In this document: piece by piece, positions 7,198 through 15,689 of the stretch
How the letters are laid out: every line of letters starts with the position of its first letter
How positions within the stretch are numbered: position 1 is the stretch's first letter
Origin: Streptomyces boluensis
GTDB lineage: Bacteria; Actinomycetota; Actinomycetes; Streptomycetales; Streptomycetaceae
Assembly: GCF_009908195.1 (NCBI RefSeq)
Contig: NZ_JAAAHS010000026.1
Location: forward strand, 1-38,930
Direction of reading: 5' to 3'
DNA: 38,930 nucleotides
Notes under the pieces: generated by a model
Databases searched by the model: none
What the model saw: only the letters and a program-made list of their open reading frames with translations
Told to the model about the DNA's origin: nothing
Translations under genes and position numbers: made by a program

Positions 7198-9360
7198 GTG
7201 CCCCGGGACAGTGCCGCTTCGGCGCCCGGGGAGCCGGGACACCGCCAGGGGCGGCCGGTGAGCCCGACAGGGCACACCTCCCGGTTCGGCCGGCTGGTCG
7301 ACGGTGGGCTGCTGCTGCAGGACGGTGTGCAGGGCAGCCCGGCGTTGAGGCTGTTCTCGCGCTGGGTGCGGCGGCCGCTGCTGCCCGTGATGCGGCTGTG
7401 GCGTCGCAACATCCAGCTGCGGGTGGTCGCCGGCACCTTGATCATGTCGCTCGGAGTGGTGCTGCTGCTGGGCTTCGTCGTCATCGGGCAGGTGCGTAAC
7501 GGCCTGCTCGACGCGAAGGAGAAGGCCGCGCAGATCCAGGCCACCGGCGGGTTCGAGGCGGCCAGAGCCAACGCGGCGGACAGCCAGGGCGCGGACCGGG
7601 GCGCGGCGAACGGCGGCGCTCAGAAGAACGCCGTCCAGTGGCGGTCCGACCTCGTCACCCAGCTGTCCAGCGGCGGCCAGAGCGCCTTCCATGTGGTGGC
7701 GTTGGCCGCGGGCAGCGATGCGGGCCGGGGGCGCGGGCCACGTGCCTCGGGCTATGTCGAGGCGCTGGACAGCGTGCCGGACGAATTGCGCGGCCAGGTG
7801 GACCGTGGCGACGGCGCGTATCAGAGCTTCTCGCGGATCGTGTACTCGCGCGGTGCCGGGGAACCGGTCGCGGGGCTGGTCATCGGCAAGCGGCTGACCG
7901 ACATCAACAACGACCCGTACCAGCTGTACTACCTCTTCCCGCTGACGCAGGAGGAGAAGTCGCTGAGCCTGGTCAAGGGCACGTTGGCCACGGCGGGACT
8001 GTTCGTGGTGGTGCTGCTCGGGGCGATCGCCTGGCTGGTCGTGCGCCAGGTCGTCACGCCGGTTCGGATGGCGGCCGGGATCGCGGAGCGGCTGTCCGCG
8101 GGGCGGCTTCAGGAACGTATGAAGGTGACCGGCGAGGACGACATCGCGCGGCTCGGCGAGGCCTTCAACAAGATGGCGCAGAACCTGCAGCTGAAGATCC
8201 AGCAGCTGGAGGACCTGTCGCGGATGCAGCGACGGTTCGTATCGGATGTGTCGCACGAGCTGCGTACGCCGCTGACGACGGTACGGATGGCGGCCGATGT
8301 CATTCATGAGGCGCGGGTGGACTTCGATCCGGTGACGGCGCGGTCCGCCGAGCTGCTCGCGGATCAGCTGGACCGGTTCGAGTCGTTGCTGGCGGACCTG
8401 CTGGAGATCAGCAGGTTCGACGCGGGGGCGGCCGCGCTGGAGGCGGAGCCGACGGACCTGCGGGATGTCGTACGCAGAGTGGTCGGGGGCGCCGCGCCGC
8501 TGGCCGAGGCCAAGGGCAGCCGGATCCGGACCGTCGGGGACGAGCAGCCGGTCGTGGCGGAGGCGGACGCGCGCCGGGTGGAGCGCGTGCTGCGCAACCT
8601 CGTGGTGAATGCGGTGGAGCACGGCGACGGCAAGGACGTAGTGGTGCGGCTCGGTGCCGCGGGCGGCGCGGTCGCGGTCGCGGTGCGTGACTACGGCGTG
8701 GGCCTCAAGCCGGGCGAGGCGACGCGGGTCTTCAACAGGTTCTGGCGTGCCGACCCGGCACGCGCGCGTACGACCGGTGGCACTGGGCTCGGCCTGTCCA
8801 TCGCGCTTGAGGACGCGCGGCTGCACGGCGGCTGGCTGCAGGCCTGGGGTGAGCCGGGTGGCGGTTCGCAGTTCCGGCTCACGTTGCCGCGTACGGCGGA
8901 CGAGGCCTTGCGCGGCTCGCCGATACCACTGGAGCCCGAGGACTCGCGGCGCAGCCGTGGGCTGAGCGACGCGGGGCTGCCGAGCGGTGGCGGGGAGAAG
9001 CAGGCCACGGTGCCGGTGCAGCCGGCGGGCGACCGGGGGCCCGTGCCCGTACCGCCGACGGCGCCGTCGTTGCAGGTGTCGCCGAGTGCGGATCCGACGG
9101 CGCTGCCGGGCAGTGGCGCGCGCGTCGTGCCGCGGCAGGCCGGAGAGCCGGACGCGCCGGCGGGCGGCACGGCCCGAAGCGGAATCCACAGCACGGCAAG
9201 CGGAACCGGTACCGACGGGGTGCGAGCGCGGCCCGATGTGGCGGCACCCGCGCGGGCAGCGGAATCACCACGAGTGCTCGAAAAATCAGATGCAGCAGCG
9301 GAAGAAGCACGGGCAGAGGCAGAAGTGGAACCGGAAGGGGAAGCCACTCGTGGGCGCTGA
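7198..9360 (+). CDS. mtrB: Sensor histidine kinase MtrB
   Basis: Membrane histidine kinase of 720 residues, partner of MtrA. After a ~70-residue cytoplasmic N-terminus come TM1 (about 75-98), an extracellular sensor domain (about 100-260), TM2 (262-284), a HAMP linker (285-340) and the kinase core. The phospho-accepting His353 lies in VSHELRTPLT; the N box is NLVVNAVEHG and the ATP-lid motifs are DYGVGL and GTGLGL. Residues from ~570 form a long Pro/Ala/Glu-rich tail of ~150 residues, unlikely to be folded. The GTG at 7198 is one base after the mtrA stop. The end overlaps the lpqB start by 11 bp, so translation of mtrB and lpqB is probably coupled. Confidence 0.96.
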   Translation: MPRDSAASAPGEPGHRQGRPVSPTGHTSRFGRLVDGGLLLQDGVQGSPALRLFSRWVRRPLLPVMRLWRRNIQLRVVAGTLIMSLGVVLLLGFVVIGQVRNGLLDAKEKAAQIQATGGFEAARANAADSQGADRGAANGGAQKNAVQWRSDLVTQLSSGGQSAFHVVALAAGSDAGRGRGPRASGYVEALDSVPDELRGQVDRGDGAYQSFSRIVYSRGAGEPVAGLVIGKRLTDINNDPYQLYYLFPLTQEEKSLSLVKGTLATAGLFVVVLLGAIAWLVVRQVVTPVRMAAGIAERLSAGRLQERMKVTGEDDIARLGEAFNKMAQNLQLKIQQLEDLSRMQRRFVSDVSHELRTPLTTVRMAADVIHEARVDFDPVTARSAELLADQLDRFESLLADLLEISRFDAGAAALEAEPTDLRDVVRRVVGGAAPLAEAKGSRIRTVGDEQPVVAEADARRVERVLRNLVVNAVEHGDGKDVVVRLGAAGGAVAVAVRDYGVGLKPGEATRVFNRFWRADPARARTTGGTGLGLSIALEDARLHGGWLQAWGEPGGGSQFRLTLPRTADEALRGSPIPLEPEDSRRSRGLSDAGLPSGGGEKQATVPVQPAGDRGPVPVPPTAPSLQVSPSADPTALPGSGARVVPRQAGEPDAPAGGTARSGIHSTASGTGTDGVRARPDVAAPARAAESPRVLEKSDAAAEEARAEAEVEPEGEATRGR

Positions 9361-11194
9361 TCGGGGCCGAAGCGGCCTTGTCCGTTCCGCGCGCGGGACG
9401 CGCACGGCGGTGGTGCTCGCCTGCAGCGGGGTGCTGCTCGCGGGCTGCGCCTCCATGCCGGACAGCGGTGGGGTGGAGCCGGTCGATGCTTCCCCGCAGG
9501 AGCCGCAGGTGCAGGTTTTCGCGGTGCCGCCGCAGAAGGGCGCCGGGCCCTCGGAGATCGTCGAGGGCTTCCTCGAGGCGCTGACCAGCGATGATCCGCA
9601 CTTTTCGACGGCGCGGAAGTATCTGACGAAGGAAGCGGCGGCGGCCTGGGATCCGGAGCGGTCCACGACCGTGCTCGCGGACGGACCCAACACCGACTCG
9701 ACGCGCACGCGGACCGACCCGGACGGCGGCGGTTATGTGTACGCGCTGTCCGGCCGCATGATCGCGAAGGTCGACGCGCAGCACGCGTATGTGTCGGAGC
9801 AGCGGTCGTACGCGGCGGCGGTGCACCTCGTGCGGCAGGGCGGGGACGAGTGGCGCATCGATGTGCCGCCGGACGGGATCGTGCTCGGCCAGTCCGACTT
9901 CGAGCGGCTCTATCTGCCGGTCGACAAGTACTACTTCGCCTCGTCCTCCTCCTCGGACGGCGAGCCCCAGTCGGCGGCGCCGATGGTCGCGGACCCCGTC
10001 TATGTACGGAAGCGGATAGACCCCGTGACGCAGGCCGTCAGGTCGCTGCTCGACGGGCCGACCAACTGGCTGCGGCAGGTGGTGACTTCCCCCTTCCCGT
10101 CCGGTACGGAGCTGAAGAAGGGCACCAAGTCGCTGTCGCCCGACGATCAGAACCGCTTGGTGGTCCCGTTGAACGAGCGGGCGAACGGTGTGGAGCCTGA
10201 CCGCTGCGCGAAGATGGCGGCCCAACTGTTCTTCACCTTGCAGGACTTGACGCCGGCCGGGATCGAGCAGGTGGAGCTGCGGCGCGCGGACGGCGGGAAG
10301 CTGTGCGCTCTGGACGCCGATCAGGCCGAGGCGAGCGCGCCGAACCGTTCGCTGAGCGGGGCGGATTACCAGTACTTCATCGACGACAAGCACCGTTTGG
10401 TGCGCATGCCGAAGAACGACGACGAAGTGGAGCCGGTCCCCGGGCCGTTGGGGAACGGGGAGCGGCAGCTGCGTTCGGCGGCGGTGTCGCGTGCCGAGGA
10501 CCGTGCGGCGGGGGTGTCGAACGACGGGCGTTCGCTGCACGTCGGGTCTCTGCTGTCCGACGAGAGCCTGGAGAAGACGCAGGTACGCAGCCGGGCCAAG
10601 CAGGAGAACGACCGCTTGTCCAAGCCGAGTTGGGACGGCCGGGGTGACCTGTGGGTGGCTGACCGGGACCCGGAGAACCACCGGCTGTTGTGGCTTTCGC
10701 AGGGCGGTGGCAAGCCTGTGGAGGTCAAGGTCGCGGGTCTTGAGGACGCCCGGATCAACGCCGTACGCGTGTCGGCGGACGGTGTGCGGGTCGCTCTGCT
10801 CGTAGAGAAGGACGGCAAGACCGAGCTCAAGATCGGCCGGGTGGAGCGTCAGGGGACCTCGGAAGATCCCGAGGTCTCCGTCGTCGAACTGACCCCCGGG
10901 GCGCCGCAGATGGAAGAGGTCGCCGCCATGGCCTGGGCCGGTGGCAGCCGCCTCGTGGTGGCGGGCAAGGAGGCCGGTGGGGTGCAGCAGCTTCAGTACG
11001 TGCAGAGCGACGGTTCCGTGGTGCAGGGGTCGACGCTGCCGGCCCTGACCGGGGTGACGGACATCGCCGCATCGGAGGATGAGCGACTGCCGCTGGTGGC
11101 GCGTTCGGAGGAAGACGGCATCGTCCGCTTGCCTCCAGGGGCGAACTGGAAACCGGTGGTCAAGGGCGGTACTTCGCCTGTTTATCCGGGCTGA
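9350..11194 (+). CDS. lpqB: Lipoprotein LpqB, MtrAB accessory protein
   Basis: Secreted lipoprotein of 614 residues. A basic N-terminus, a hydrophobic core and the lipobox LLAGC in the first ~40 residues predict lipid modification and anchoring on the outer face of the membrane. A GerMN-like domain lies in the first half and a WD40-like beta-propeller in the second. In mycobacteria LpqB interacts with MtrB's extracellular part and modulates its signalling; the same gene order here supports that role. I use the GTG at 9350, preceded by GGAAGGGG, because the lipobox then falls at the right distance; the frame is open further upstream but only as a shadow of mtrB. The start overlaps mtrB by 11 bp. 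Confidence 0.95.
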   Translation: MGADRGRSGLVRSARGTRTAVVLACSGVLLAGCASMPDSGGVEPVDASPQEPQVQVFAVPPQKGAGPSEIVEGFLEALTSDDPHFSTARKYLTKEAAAAWDPERSTTVLADGPNTDSTRTRTDPDGGGYVYALSGRMIAKVDAQHAYVSEQRSYAAAVHLVRQGGDEWRIDVPPDGIVLGQSDFERLYLPVDKYYFASSSSSDGEPQSAAPMVADPVYVRKRIDPVTQAVRSLLDGPTNWLRQVVTSPFPSGTELKKGTKSLSPDDQNRLVVPLNERANGVEPDRCAKMAAQLFFTLQDLTPAGIEQVELRRADGGKLCALDADQAEASAPNRSLSGADYQYFIDDKHRLVRMPKNDDEVEPVPGPLGNGERQLRSAAVSRAEDRAAGVSNDGRSLHVGSLLSDESLEKTQVRSRAKQENDRLSKPSWDGRGDLWVADRDPENHRLLWLSQGGGKPVEVKVAGLEDARINAVRVSADGVRVALLVEKDGKTELKIGRVERQGTSEDPEVSVVELTPGAPQMEEVAAMAWAGGSRLVVAGKEAGGVQQLQYVQSDGSVVQGSTLPALTGVTDIAASEDERLPLVARSEEDGIVRLPPGANWKPVVKGGTSPVYPG

Positions 11195-11377
11195 GTTCCA
11201 TTCCGCTCGGGTGCGGTGAGCTCTCCTGCTCCCGCTACTGCTTCCGCTCCTCGCCCTCGGTGCTGCGTGCGGCCGCCGGGTCTCCGTTTGCCGGTCAACC
11301 AGCCCGTAACAGCAAGAAGTTGACGTCTCCGAGGTGATCTCGGACTGTCCCCCTCGCCGCCCCCTGTCACCCCTTCC

Positions 11378-11394
11378 GTGGAGTTATCCACAGG
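11378..11394. promoter_or_regulatory. DnaA-box motif upstream of comF
   Basis: GTGGAGTTATCCACAGG contains TTATCCACA, an exact DnaA-box nonamer, within an inverted repeat (GTGGA, 4-bp spacer, TCCAC). It lies 38 bp before the comF ATG. The same 17 bp recur at 20916-20932, 39 bp before another gene. It may be a DnaA or other regulator site; no transcription data support either. Confidence 0.5.
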
Positions 11395-11432
11395 GGTGGC
11401 AGGGGGCGGATTGCGTTGGCACAGTGGTGGGC

Positions 11433-12482
11433 ATGCGGGGGTGGTGGCGCGATCTCGCCGACCTGGTGCTGCCTGCCGACTGCAGTGGCTGCGGGCTGTC
11501 CCGCACGGTGTTGTGCGGGAGTTGCCGGCAGGCGTTGCACGGCAGGTCGCCGCGCCGGGTCCGGCCGACTCCGGAACCGGCCGGACTGCCCGTGGTGCAC
11601 GCCGCTGCGCCGTACGAGGACGCGGTACGCGCGGTCCTGCTCGCACACAAGGAGCGGGGTGCCCTGGGCCTGGCGGAGGTCCTGGGGCTGGCGCTCGCGG
11701 GTGCGGTACGTGCGGGGGTGCGGGACGGCGTGGTCGGCCTGGGAGACGGCGGTGACGGCGGCGACAGGGACGGCACGTACGGCAGGGGCGGCAACAGAGG
11801 CTGGAGCGACTGCGGGGGAGGAGGGGGACGCGATGTGCACGAAGGCGACAGCGGTGGCTGGGGGCGTGCCGCGAGGAGCGCCGGGTACGACGAGAGGCCA
11901 GGCGCGCCGGGCCCGGCCGGCGCCTCGGAGACTGGCGGTGGTGGCCCGCTCCTGTTGGTGCCCATGCCGTCCGCCCGGAAAGCCGTCGCTGCCCGAGGGC
12001 ACGACTCGGTACGCCGGATCGCTCTCTCCGCCGCACGTGAACTGCGGCGTACGGGCATCCGCGCCCAGGTGCTGCCGGTCCTGCGTCAGGGGCGCCGGGT
12101 CGTGGACCAGTCGGGGCTCAACTCCCGGCAGCGGATGGCGAATATGAGCGGCGCGCTGGAGGTGGCTTCCGGTGCCGGGCGACTCCTGCGGGGCCGTCGC
12201 GTCGTCCTCGTCGACGACCTGATGACCACGGGTGCCTCGCTCGTGGAAGCGGCCCGTGTATTGCGTGCCGCGACGGCAGAAGTACGTGTTGGGGGAACGC
12301 AAGTAGCACCCACGGGAAGGCGACCCGGGTCGCGAGAGCGGGGCCGGGGCGGAACAGTGGATGCAAGCACCTCCGACACCACCTCTGGAGCGCCGAGAAC
12401 AGTCGAACAGCATCGAATGTTTGTGCTGGACGCAGCCGTGGTCGCCTCGTCGCCGGATTCCTTCGAAATAAACCGGAACTGA
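11433..12482 (+). CDS. ComF-family phosphoribosyltransferase-like protein
   Basis: A 349-residue ComF-family protein, related to the competence protein ComFC and to amidophosphoribosyltransferases. A zinc-ribbon of two CxxC pairs is at Cys17/Cys20 and Cys28/Cys31. The type I phosphoribosyltransferase PRPP loop, VVLVDDLMTTGAS, is at about 255-268. Between them, about residues 99-172, sits an unusual Gly/Asp/Arg-rich low-complexity insert. A Gly/Ser-rich C-terminal extension ends in SFEINRN, as in other streptomycete ComF proteins. The ATG at 11433 is used because the zinc ribbon follows at once; GTG at 11424 is possible. No strong ribosome site is seen. In naturally competent bacteria ComF helps DNA uptake; its role in Streptomyces is unknown. 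Confidence 0.88.
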   Translation: MRGWWRDLADLVLPADCSGCGLSRTVLCGSCRQALHGRSPRRVRPTPEPAGLPVVHAAAPYEDAVRAVLLAHKERGALGLAEVLGLALAGAVRAGVRDGVVGLGDGGDGGDRDGTYGRGGNRGWSDCGGGGGRDVHEGDSGGWGRAARSAGYDERPGAPGPAGASETGGGGPLLLVPMPSARKAVAARGHDSVRRIALSAARELRRTGIRAQVLPVLRQGRRVVDQSGLNSRQRMANMSGALEVASGAGRLLRGRRVVLVDDLMTTGASLVEAARVLRAATAEVRVGGTQVAPTGRRPGSRERGRGGTVDASTSDTTSGAPRTVEQHRMFVLDAAVVASSPDSFEINRN

Positions 12483-12552
12483 CCGGGAACTTGCATCGTT
12501 GCAGGTAGCGAGAGTGGAAATACGCTTGAACGGAGGTACGCCGCAGTAGAGG

Positions 12553-12582
12553 GTGACGGCATCCACCCGGGCGAGATATGTT
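12553..12582 (+). promoter_or_regulatory. Possible hpf promoter
   Basis: GTGACG (-35-like) and TATGTT (-10-like) are separated by 18 bp. They resemble a vegetative HrdB-type promoter. Stress sigma factors also drive hpf in streptomycetes, and I could not identify such a promoter here with confidence. Confidence 0.25.
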
Positions 12583-12752
12583 CGGTTGTGAGGAAAGGCG
12601 GACGCCTTGACTCGCATATCGGAATGCCGGTTCGTGGGTTTTCTGCAATCACCCGGACCGGTGGGGTGGAGATCTTGTCCACGGGGGAGGAGGAGGTGGA
12701 AGTCACCAAGTCCGAGACTCCGGGTTCACCGGGGTCTGGTGCAAAAGGGAGA

Positions 12753-12776
12753 CGCTCCGCCCGAGGATGCGGAGCG
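12753..12776 (+). promoter_or_regulatory. Hairpin just upstream of hpf start
   Basis: CGCTCCGC and GCGGAGCG form a perfect 8-bp stem with an 8-nt loop, ending 20 bp before the hpf GTG and just before its ribosome site (ACGGAG). No T-tract follows, so it is unlikely to be a simple terminator. It may shape translation or mRNA stability. Confidence 0.4.
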
Positions 12777-12796
12777 ATCCGGGAACGGAGTTCTGC

Positions 12797-13489
12797 GTGG
12801 ACATCGTCGTCAAGGGCCGCAAGACAGAGGTGCCCGAGCGGTTCCGCAAGCACGTGGCCGAGAAGCTGAAGCTGGAGAAGATCCAGAAGCTCGATGGCAA
12901 GGTGATCAGCCTCGACGTCGAGGTGTCCAAGGAGCCCAACCCGCGACAGGCCGACCGTTCTGACCGTGTGGAGATCACTCTGCGCACGCGCGGCCCGGTG
13001 ATCCGGGCGGAGGCCTCGGCCAGCGACCAGTACGCGGCGCTCGACCTCGCGCAGGAGAAGCTCGAAGCCCGCCTGCGCAAGCAGCACAGCAAGCGCTCCA
13101 CCCGCCGTGGCAACGGGCGGCTCTCGGCCGCCGAAGTGGCCGACCGGGTGCCCGGCGCGGCAACGCTCAACGGCGACGGCTCGCCCGTACCTGCGGAAGA
13201 GGACGAGGGCGTGCCGACGAAGCGGATCGGTTCGCTGGAGATTCAGGGCGAAGGCCCGATCGTGGTTCGCGAGAAGTCCCACGTCGCGGCACCCATGTCA
13301 CTCGACCAGGCGCTCTACGAGATGGAACTGGTCGGGCACGACTTCTACTTGTTCGTTGACTCCGAGACCAAGGAACCCAGCGTCGTCTACCGGCGACACG
13401 CCTACGACTACGGCGTCATCCACCTCAGCACCGACCCGATGGTTTCCAAGGGAGAGTCGGAGCCGCCCGGCGGCTCGCTCGGCGGCTGA
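12797..13489 (+). CDS. hpf: Long-form ribosome hibernation promoting factor
   Basis: A 230-residue long HPF. The N-terminal S30AE/YfiA domain (about 1-105, starting DIVVKGRKTEVPERF) binds the decoding centre. A charged linker follows, and then a C-terminal domain with the MSLDQALYEMELVGHDFYLF motif, which in long HPFs joins two 70S ribosomes into inactive 100S dimers. The GTG at 12797 matches the conserved family N-terminus and has ACGGAG upstream; an in-frame ATG at 12767 lies inside the hairpin and would add ten unconserved residues. The gene is probably monocistronic, with its own leader and a strong terminator. Such proteins are usually induced by stress and stationary phase. Confidence 0.95.
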   Translation: MDIVVKGRKTEVPERFRKHVAEKLKLEKIQKLDGKVISLDVEVSKEPNPRQADRSDRVEITLRTRGPVIRAEASASDQYAALDLAQEKLEARLRKQHSKRSTRRGNGRLSAAEVADRVPGAATLNGDGSPVPAEEDEGVPTKRIGSLEIQGEGPIVVREKSHVAAPMSLDQALYEMELVGHDFYLFVDSETKEPSVVYRRHAYDYGVIHLSTDPMVSKGESEPPGGSLGG

Positions 13490-13506
13490 CCTTCGATGAC
13501 AGCAGT

Positions 13507-13549
13507 GATGGTGCCCCTGGAGCGCATGTGCGCCCCCAGGGGCACCATC
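13507..13549 (+). terminator. hpf terminator hairpin
   Basis: A perfect 14-bp outer stem (13507-13520 with 13536-13549, arm GATGGTGCCCCTGG) encloses a second small stem (GCGCA/TGCGC). It lies 17 bp after the hpf stop. There is no T-tract, as is common for Streptomyces terminators. Confidence 0.85.
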
Positions 13550-13674
13550 GTGCGACCCCTTGAGGCGTCGTTGCGCCGCTCGGGCATGAAATCATGGCCG
13601 AGCAGGCCAACCCAGGTGCTGCCGACGTGGGTTGCGGCATCTTGACCAGGCCTCGGCCTTCAGGGGGAGGAACG

Positions 13675-14421
13675 ATGGCGAGCAGTTTTGGACCGATGCG
13701 TGACGCGGATGCCGACGACGGTATCGACGGCATCGGTATGGAGACAGAGGCTCCGCACAAAGAGCCGATCCGGGTTCTCGTGGTGGACGACCATGCACTA
13801 TTCCGTCGCGGCCTGGAGATCGTCCTCGCACAGGAGGAGGACATCGAGGTCGTCGGCGAGGCGGGGGACGGCGCGGAGGCCGTCGACAAGGCAGCCGACC
13901 TGCTGCCGGACATCGTGCTGATGGACGTCCGTATGCCCAAGCGCGGTGGTATCGAGGCATGTACCTCCATCAAGGAGGTGGCGCCCAGCGCCAAGATCAT
14001 CATGTTGACGATAAGTGATGAGGAAGCCGACCTCTACGACGCGATCAAGGCGGGAGCCACCGGTTATCTCCTCAAGGAGATCTCCACGGACGAGGTGTCC
14101 ACCGCCATCCGTGCCGTGGCTGACGGTCAGTCCCAGATCAGCCCGTCGATGGCTTCCAAGCTGCTCACCGAGTTCAAGTCGATGATCCAGCGCACCGACG
14201 AGCGCCGTCTCGTCCCCGCGCCCCGGCTCACCGACCGCGAGCTCGAGGTGCTGAAGCTGGTGGCCACGGGGATGAACAACCGGGATATCGCCAAGGAGTT
14301 GTTCATCTCCGAGAACACGGTGAAGAACCATGTGCGCAACATCCTGGAGAAGCTGCAGCTGCACTCCCGGATGGAAGCCGTGGTCTATGCGATGCGGGAG
14401 AAGATCCTCGAGATCCGGTGA
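13675..14421 (+). CDS. NarL/LuxR-family orphan response regulator
   Basis: A 248-residue response regulator. The receiver domain shows VLVVDDH at 34-40 and the phosphoacceptor Asp84 in VLMDVRMP. The LuxR-type helix-turn-helix runs from LTDRELEVLKLVATGM (about 185) to the end, with ENTVKNHVRNIL as recognition helix. No kinase gene is adjacent, so it is an orphan. The start is ATG 13675, which has an excellent GGGGAGGAACG ribosome site; the frame is open from 13594, but that upstream ATG has no site. The ~30 residues before the receiver are acidic and probably disordered. It is a conserved neighbour of hpf and secA in streptomycetes as I recall. Target genes are unknown. Confidence 0.92.
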   Translation: MASSFGPMRDADADDGIDGIGMETEAPHKEPIRVLVVDDHALFRRGLEIVLAQEEDIEVVGEAGDGAEAVDKAADLLPDIVLMDVRMPKRGGIEACTSIKEVAPSAKIIMLTISDEEADLYDAIKAGATGYLLKEISTDEVSTAIRAVADGQSQISPSMASKLLTEFKSMIQRTDERRLVPAPRLTDRELEVLKLVATGMNNRDIAKELFISENTVKNHVRNILEKLQLHSRMEAVVYAMREKILEIR

Positions 14422-14444
14422 GGGTCGGTGAGATCTGCGAGGGG

Positions 14445-14488
14445 CTGAGGGGCCGCCTGAGGGCCGTGCGGGGCGGCCGGGTGCTCAG
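14445..14488. terminator. Putative bidirectional terminator
   Basis: GGCCGCC (14451-14457) pairs with GGCGGCC (14472-14478), with further CTGAG/CTCAG complementarity outside. It lies between the convergent regulator and glycosylase genes and overlaps the glycosylase stop codon. No T-tract is present. Confidence 0.5.
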
Positions 14489-15660
14489 GTGAGGGCGGCC
14501 ACCAGTGGGGCGTGCAGGTTCGCCGGAGTCACGCGCTCCACGCGTACCTGGTCGCATCCCACCCACTCCGCGGCCTCACGCAGTGCCCTTGCCATCGGCT
14601 CGACCGCCTTCGGGGTGTCCAGGGACGCGTGCTTGGCCACCAGCGTCCGGCCTTCGCGGGCCGGGTCCACGCGGCCGAGGAGACGGCCCCCGGACAGCAG
14701 CGGCATCGCGAAGTAGCCGTACACCCGCTTCGGCTTGGGGACGTACGCCTCCAGGCGGTGGGTGAAGCCGAAGATCCGCTCCGTCCGCGCGCGCTCCCAG
14801 ACCAGGGAGTCGAAGGGCGAAAGCAGTGTGGTGCGGTGCCGCCCCTGAGGGGCCTTCTCGAGCGCCGCGGGGGCTGCCCAAGCCGGTTTGCCCCAGCCCT
14901 CGACCTCCACCGGCACCAGGCCCGCATCGGCGACCACCGCGTCGAACTGCTCGCTCCTCAGGCGGTGGTAGTCCGCGATGTCCGACCGGGTGCCCACACC
15001 GAGCGCCTCTCCCGCGAGTCTGACGAGGCGGCGCAGGCACTCGCGGTCGTCCAGGTCGTCATGGAGCAGCTCGGCCGGCACGGCACGCTCCGCCAGGTCG
15101 TACACCCGCTTCCAGCCGCGGCGCTCCACGCACACCACCTCGCCGTACATCAGCGCGCGCTCGACGGCGACCTTGGACTCGGACCAGTCCCACCACTCGC
15201 CCTTGTTCTTCGCGCCGCCCAACTCCGTGGCCGTGAGCGGGCCTTCGGCGCGCAGCTGCTTGATGACCTGGTCGTAGGCCGATTCGCTCAGGTCGTGGTG
15301 CCAGTGCGGGCGGTCGCGGTAGGCCCGGCGGCGGAAGGCGAAGTGCGGCCACTCCTCGATCGGCAGGATGCACGCCGCGTGCGACCAGTACTCGAAGGCG
15401 TGGGTGTCCGTCCAGTACGCCCCCTCCACCGGCTTTCGGCCGACGGCGCCGAGCCGTGCGTACGGAATGAGCTCGTGCGAACGGGCCAGCACCGAGATCG
15501 TGTCGAGCTGGACGGCGCCCAGATGACGCAGCACACCGCGCACCCCGCCCCGGCGGTCGGGCGCACCGATGAACCCCTGGGCGCGCAGGGCGATTCGGCG
15601 GGCCTCATCGGCGGAGAGCGCGACTTCGGGGGTGGTGGCGGATGCCGGTGCGGAGGTCAT
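14485..15660 (-). CDS. YcaQ/AlkX-type winged-helix DNA glycosylase
   Basis: A 391-residue protein of the HTH_42 superfamily. Family members AlkZ and YcaQ (AlkX) are DNA glycosylases that unhook interstrand crosslinks and remove bulky adducts. The HLGAVQLDTISVLARSHEL block near residues 46-64 carries Q51-L52-D53, the Q-hydrophobic-D motif of the AlkX group rather than the QxQ of AlkZ self-resistance enzymes. FEYWSHAACILP and a C-terminal LSPFDSLVWERARTERIFGF motif are also family hallmarks, and the length is usual. The start is ATG 15660; the frame is open further upstream, but that part is Arg/Pro/Gly-rich and overlaps the neighbouring acetyltransferase. A housekeeping crosslink-repair role is likely, though no biosynthetic cluster is adjacent. 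Confidence 0.88.
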   Translation of the reverse strand: MTSAPASATTPEVALSADEARRIALRAQGFIGAPDRRGGVRGVLRHLGAVQLDTISVLARSHELIPYARLGAVGRKPVEGAYWTDTHAFEYWSHAACILPIEEWPHFAFRRRAYRDRPHWHHDLSESAYDQVIKQLRAEGPLTATELGGAKNKGEWWDWSESKVAVERALMYGEVVCVERRGWKRVYDLAERAVPAELLHDDLDDRECLRRLVRLAGEALGVGTRSDIADYHRLRSEQFDAVVADAGLVPVEVEGWGKPAWAAPAALEKAPQGRHRTTLLSPFDSLVWERARTERIFGFTHRLEAYVPKPKRVYGYFAMPLLSGGRLLGRVDPAREGRTLVAKHASLDTPKAVEPMARALREAAEWVGCDQVRVERVTPANLHAPLVAALT

Positions 15661-15689
15661 GTTCGTACGGTAGGGCACGGCACTGACAA

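Larger units (their letters stand above)
12483..12796 (+). other. Intergenic leader of hpf (314 bp)
   Basis: No gene is apparent here. The gap holds a possible sigma-70-type promoter at 12553-12582, a TTGTCCACG one base off the Streptomyces DnaA box at 12675-12683, and a GC hairpin close to the hpf start codon. If the promoter is real, the hpf transcript has an unusually long leader of about 200 nt. Confidence 0.5.

Noticed and set aside
12767..12796. ATG 12767 as hpf start
   Set aside because: It sits inside a hairpin and adds residues not found in the family. GTG 12797 has a proper ribosome site and the conserved N-terminus.
13594..13674. Upstream ATG as start of the LuxR-type regulator
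   Set aside because: No ribosome site, while ATG 13675 has GGGGAGGAACG. The extra 27 residues do not resemble a receiver-domain extension.
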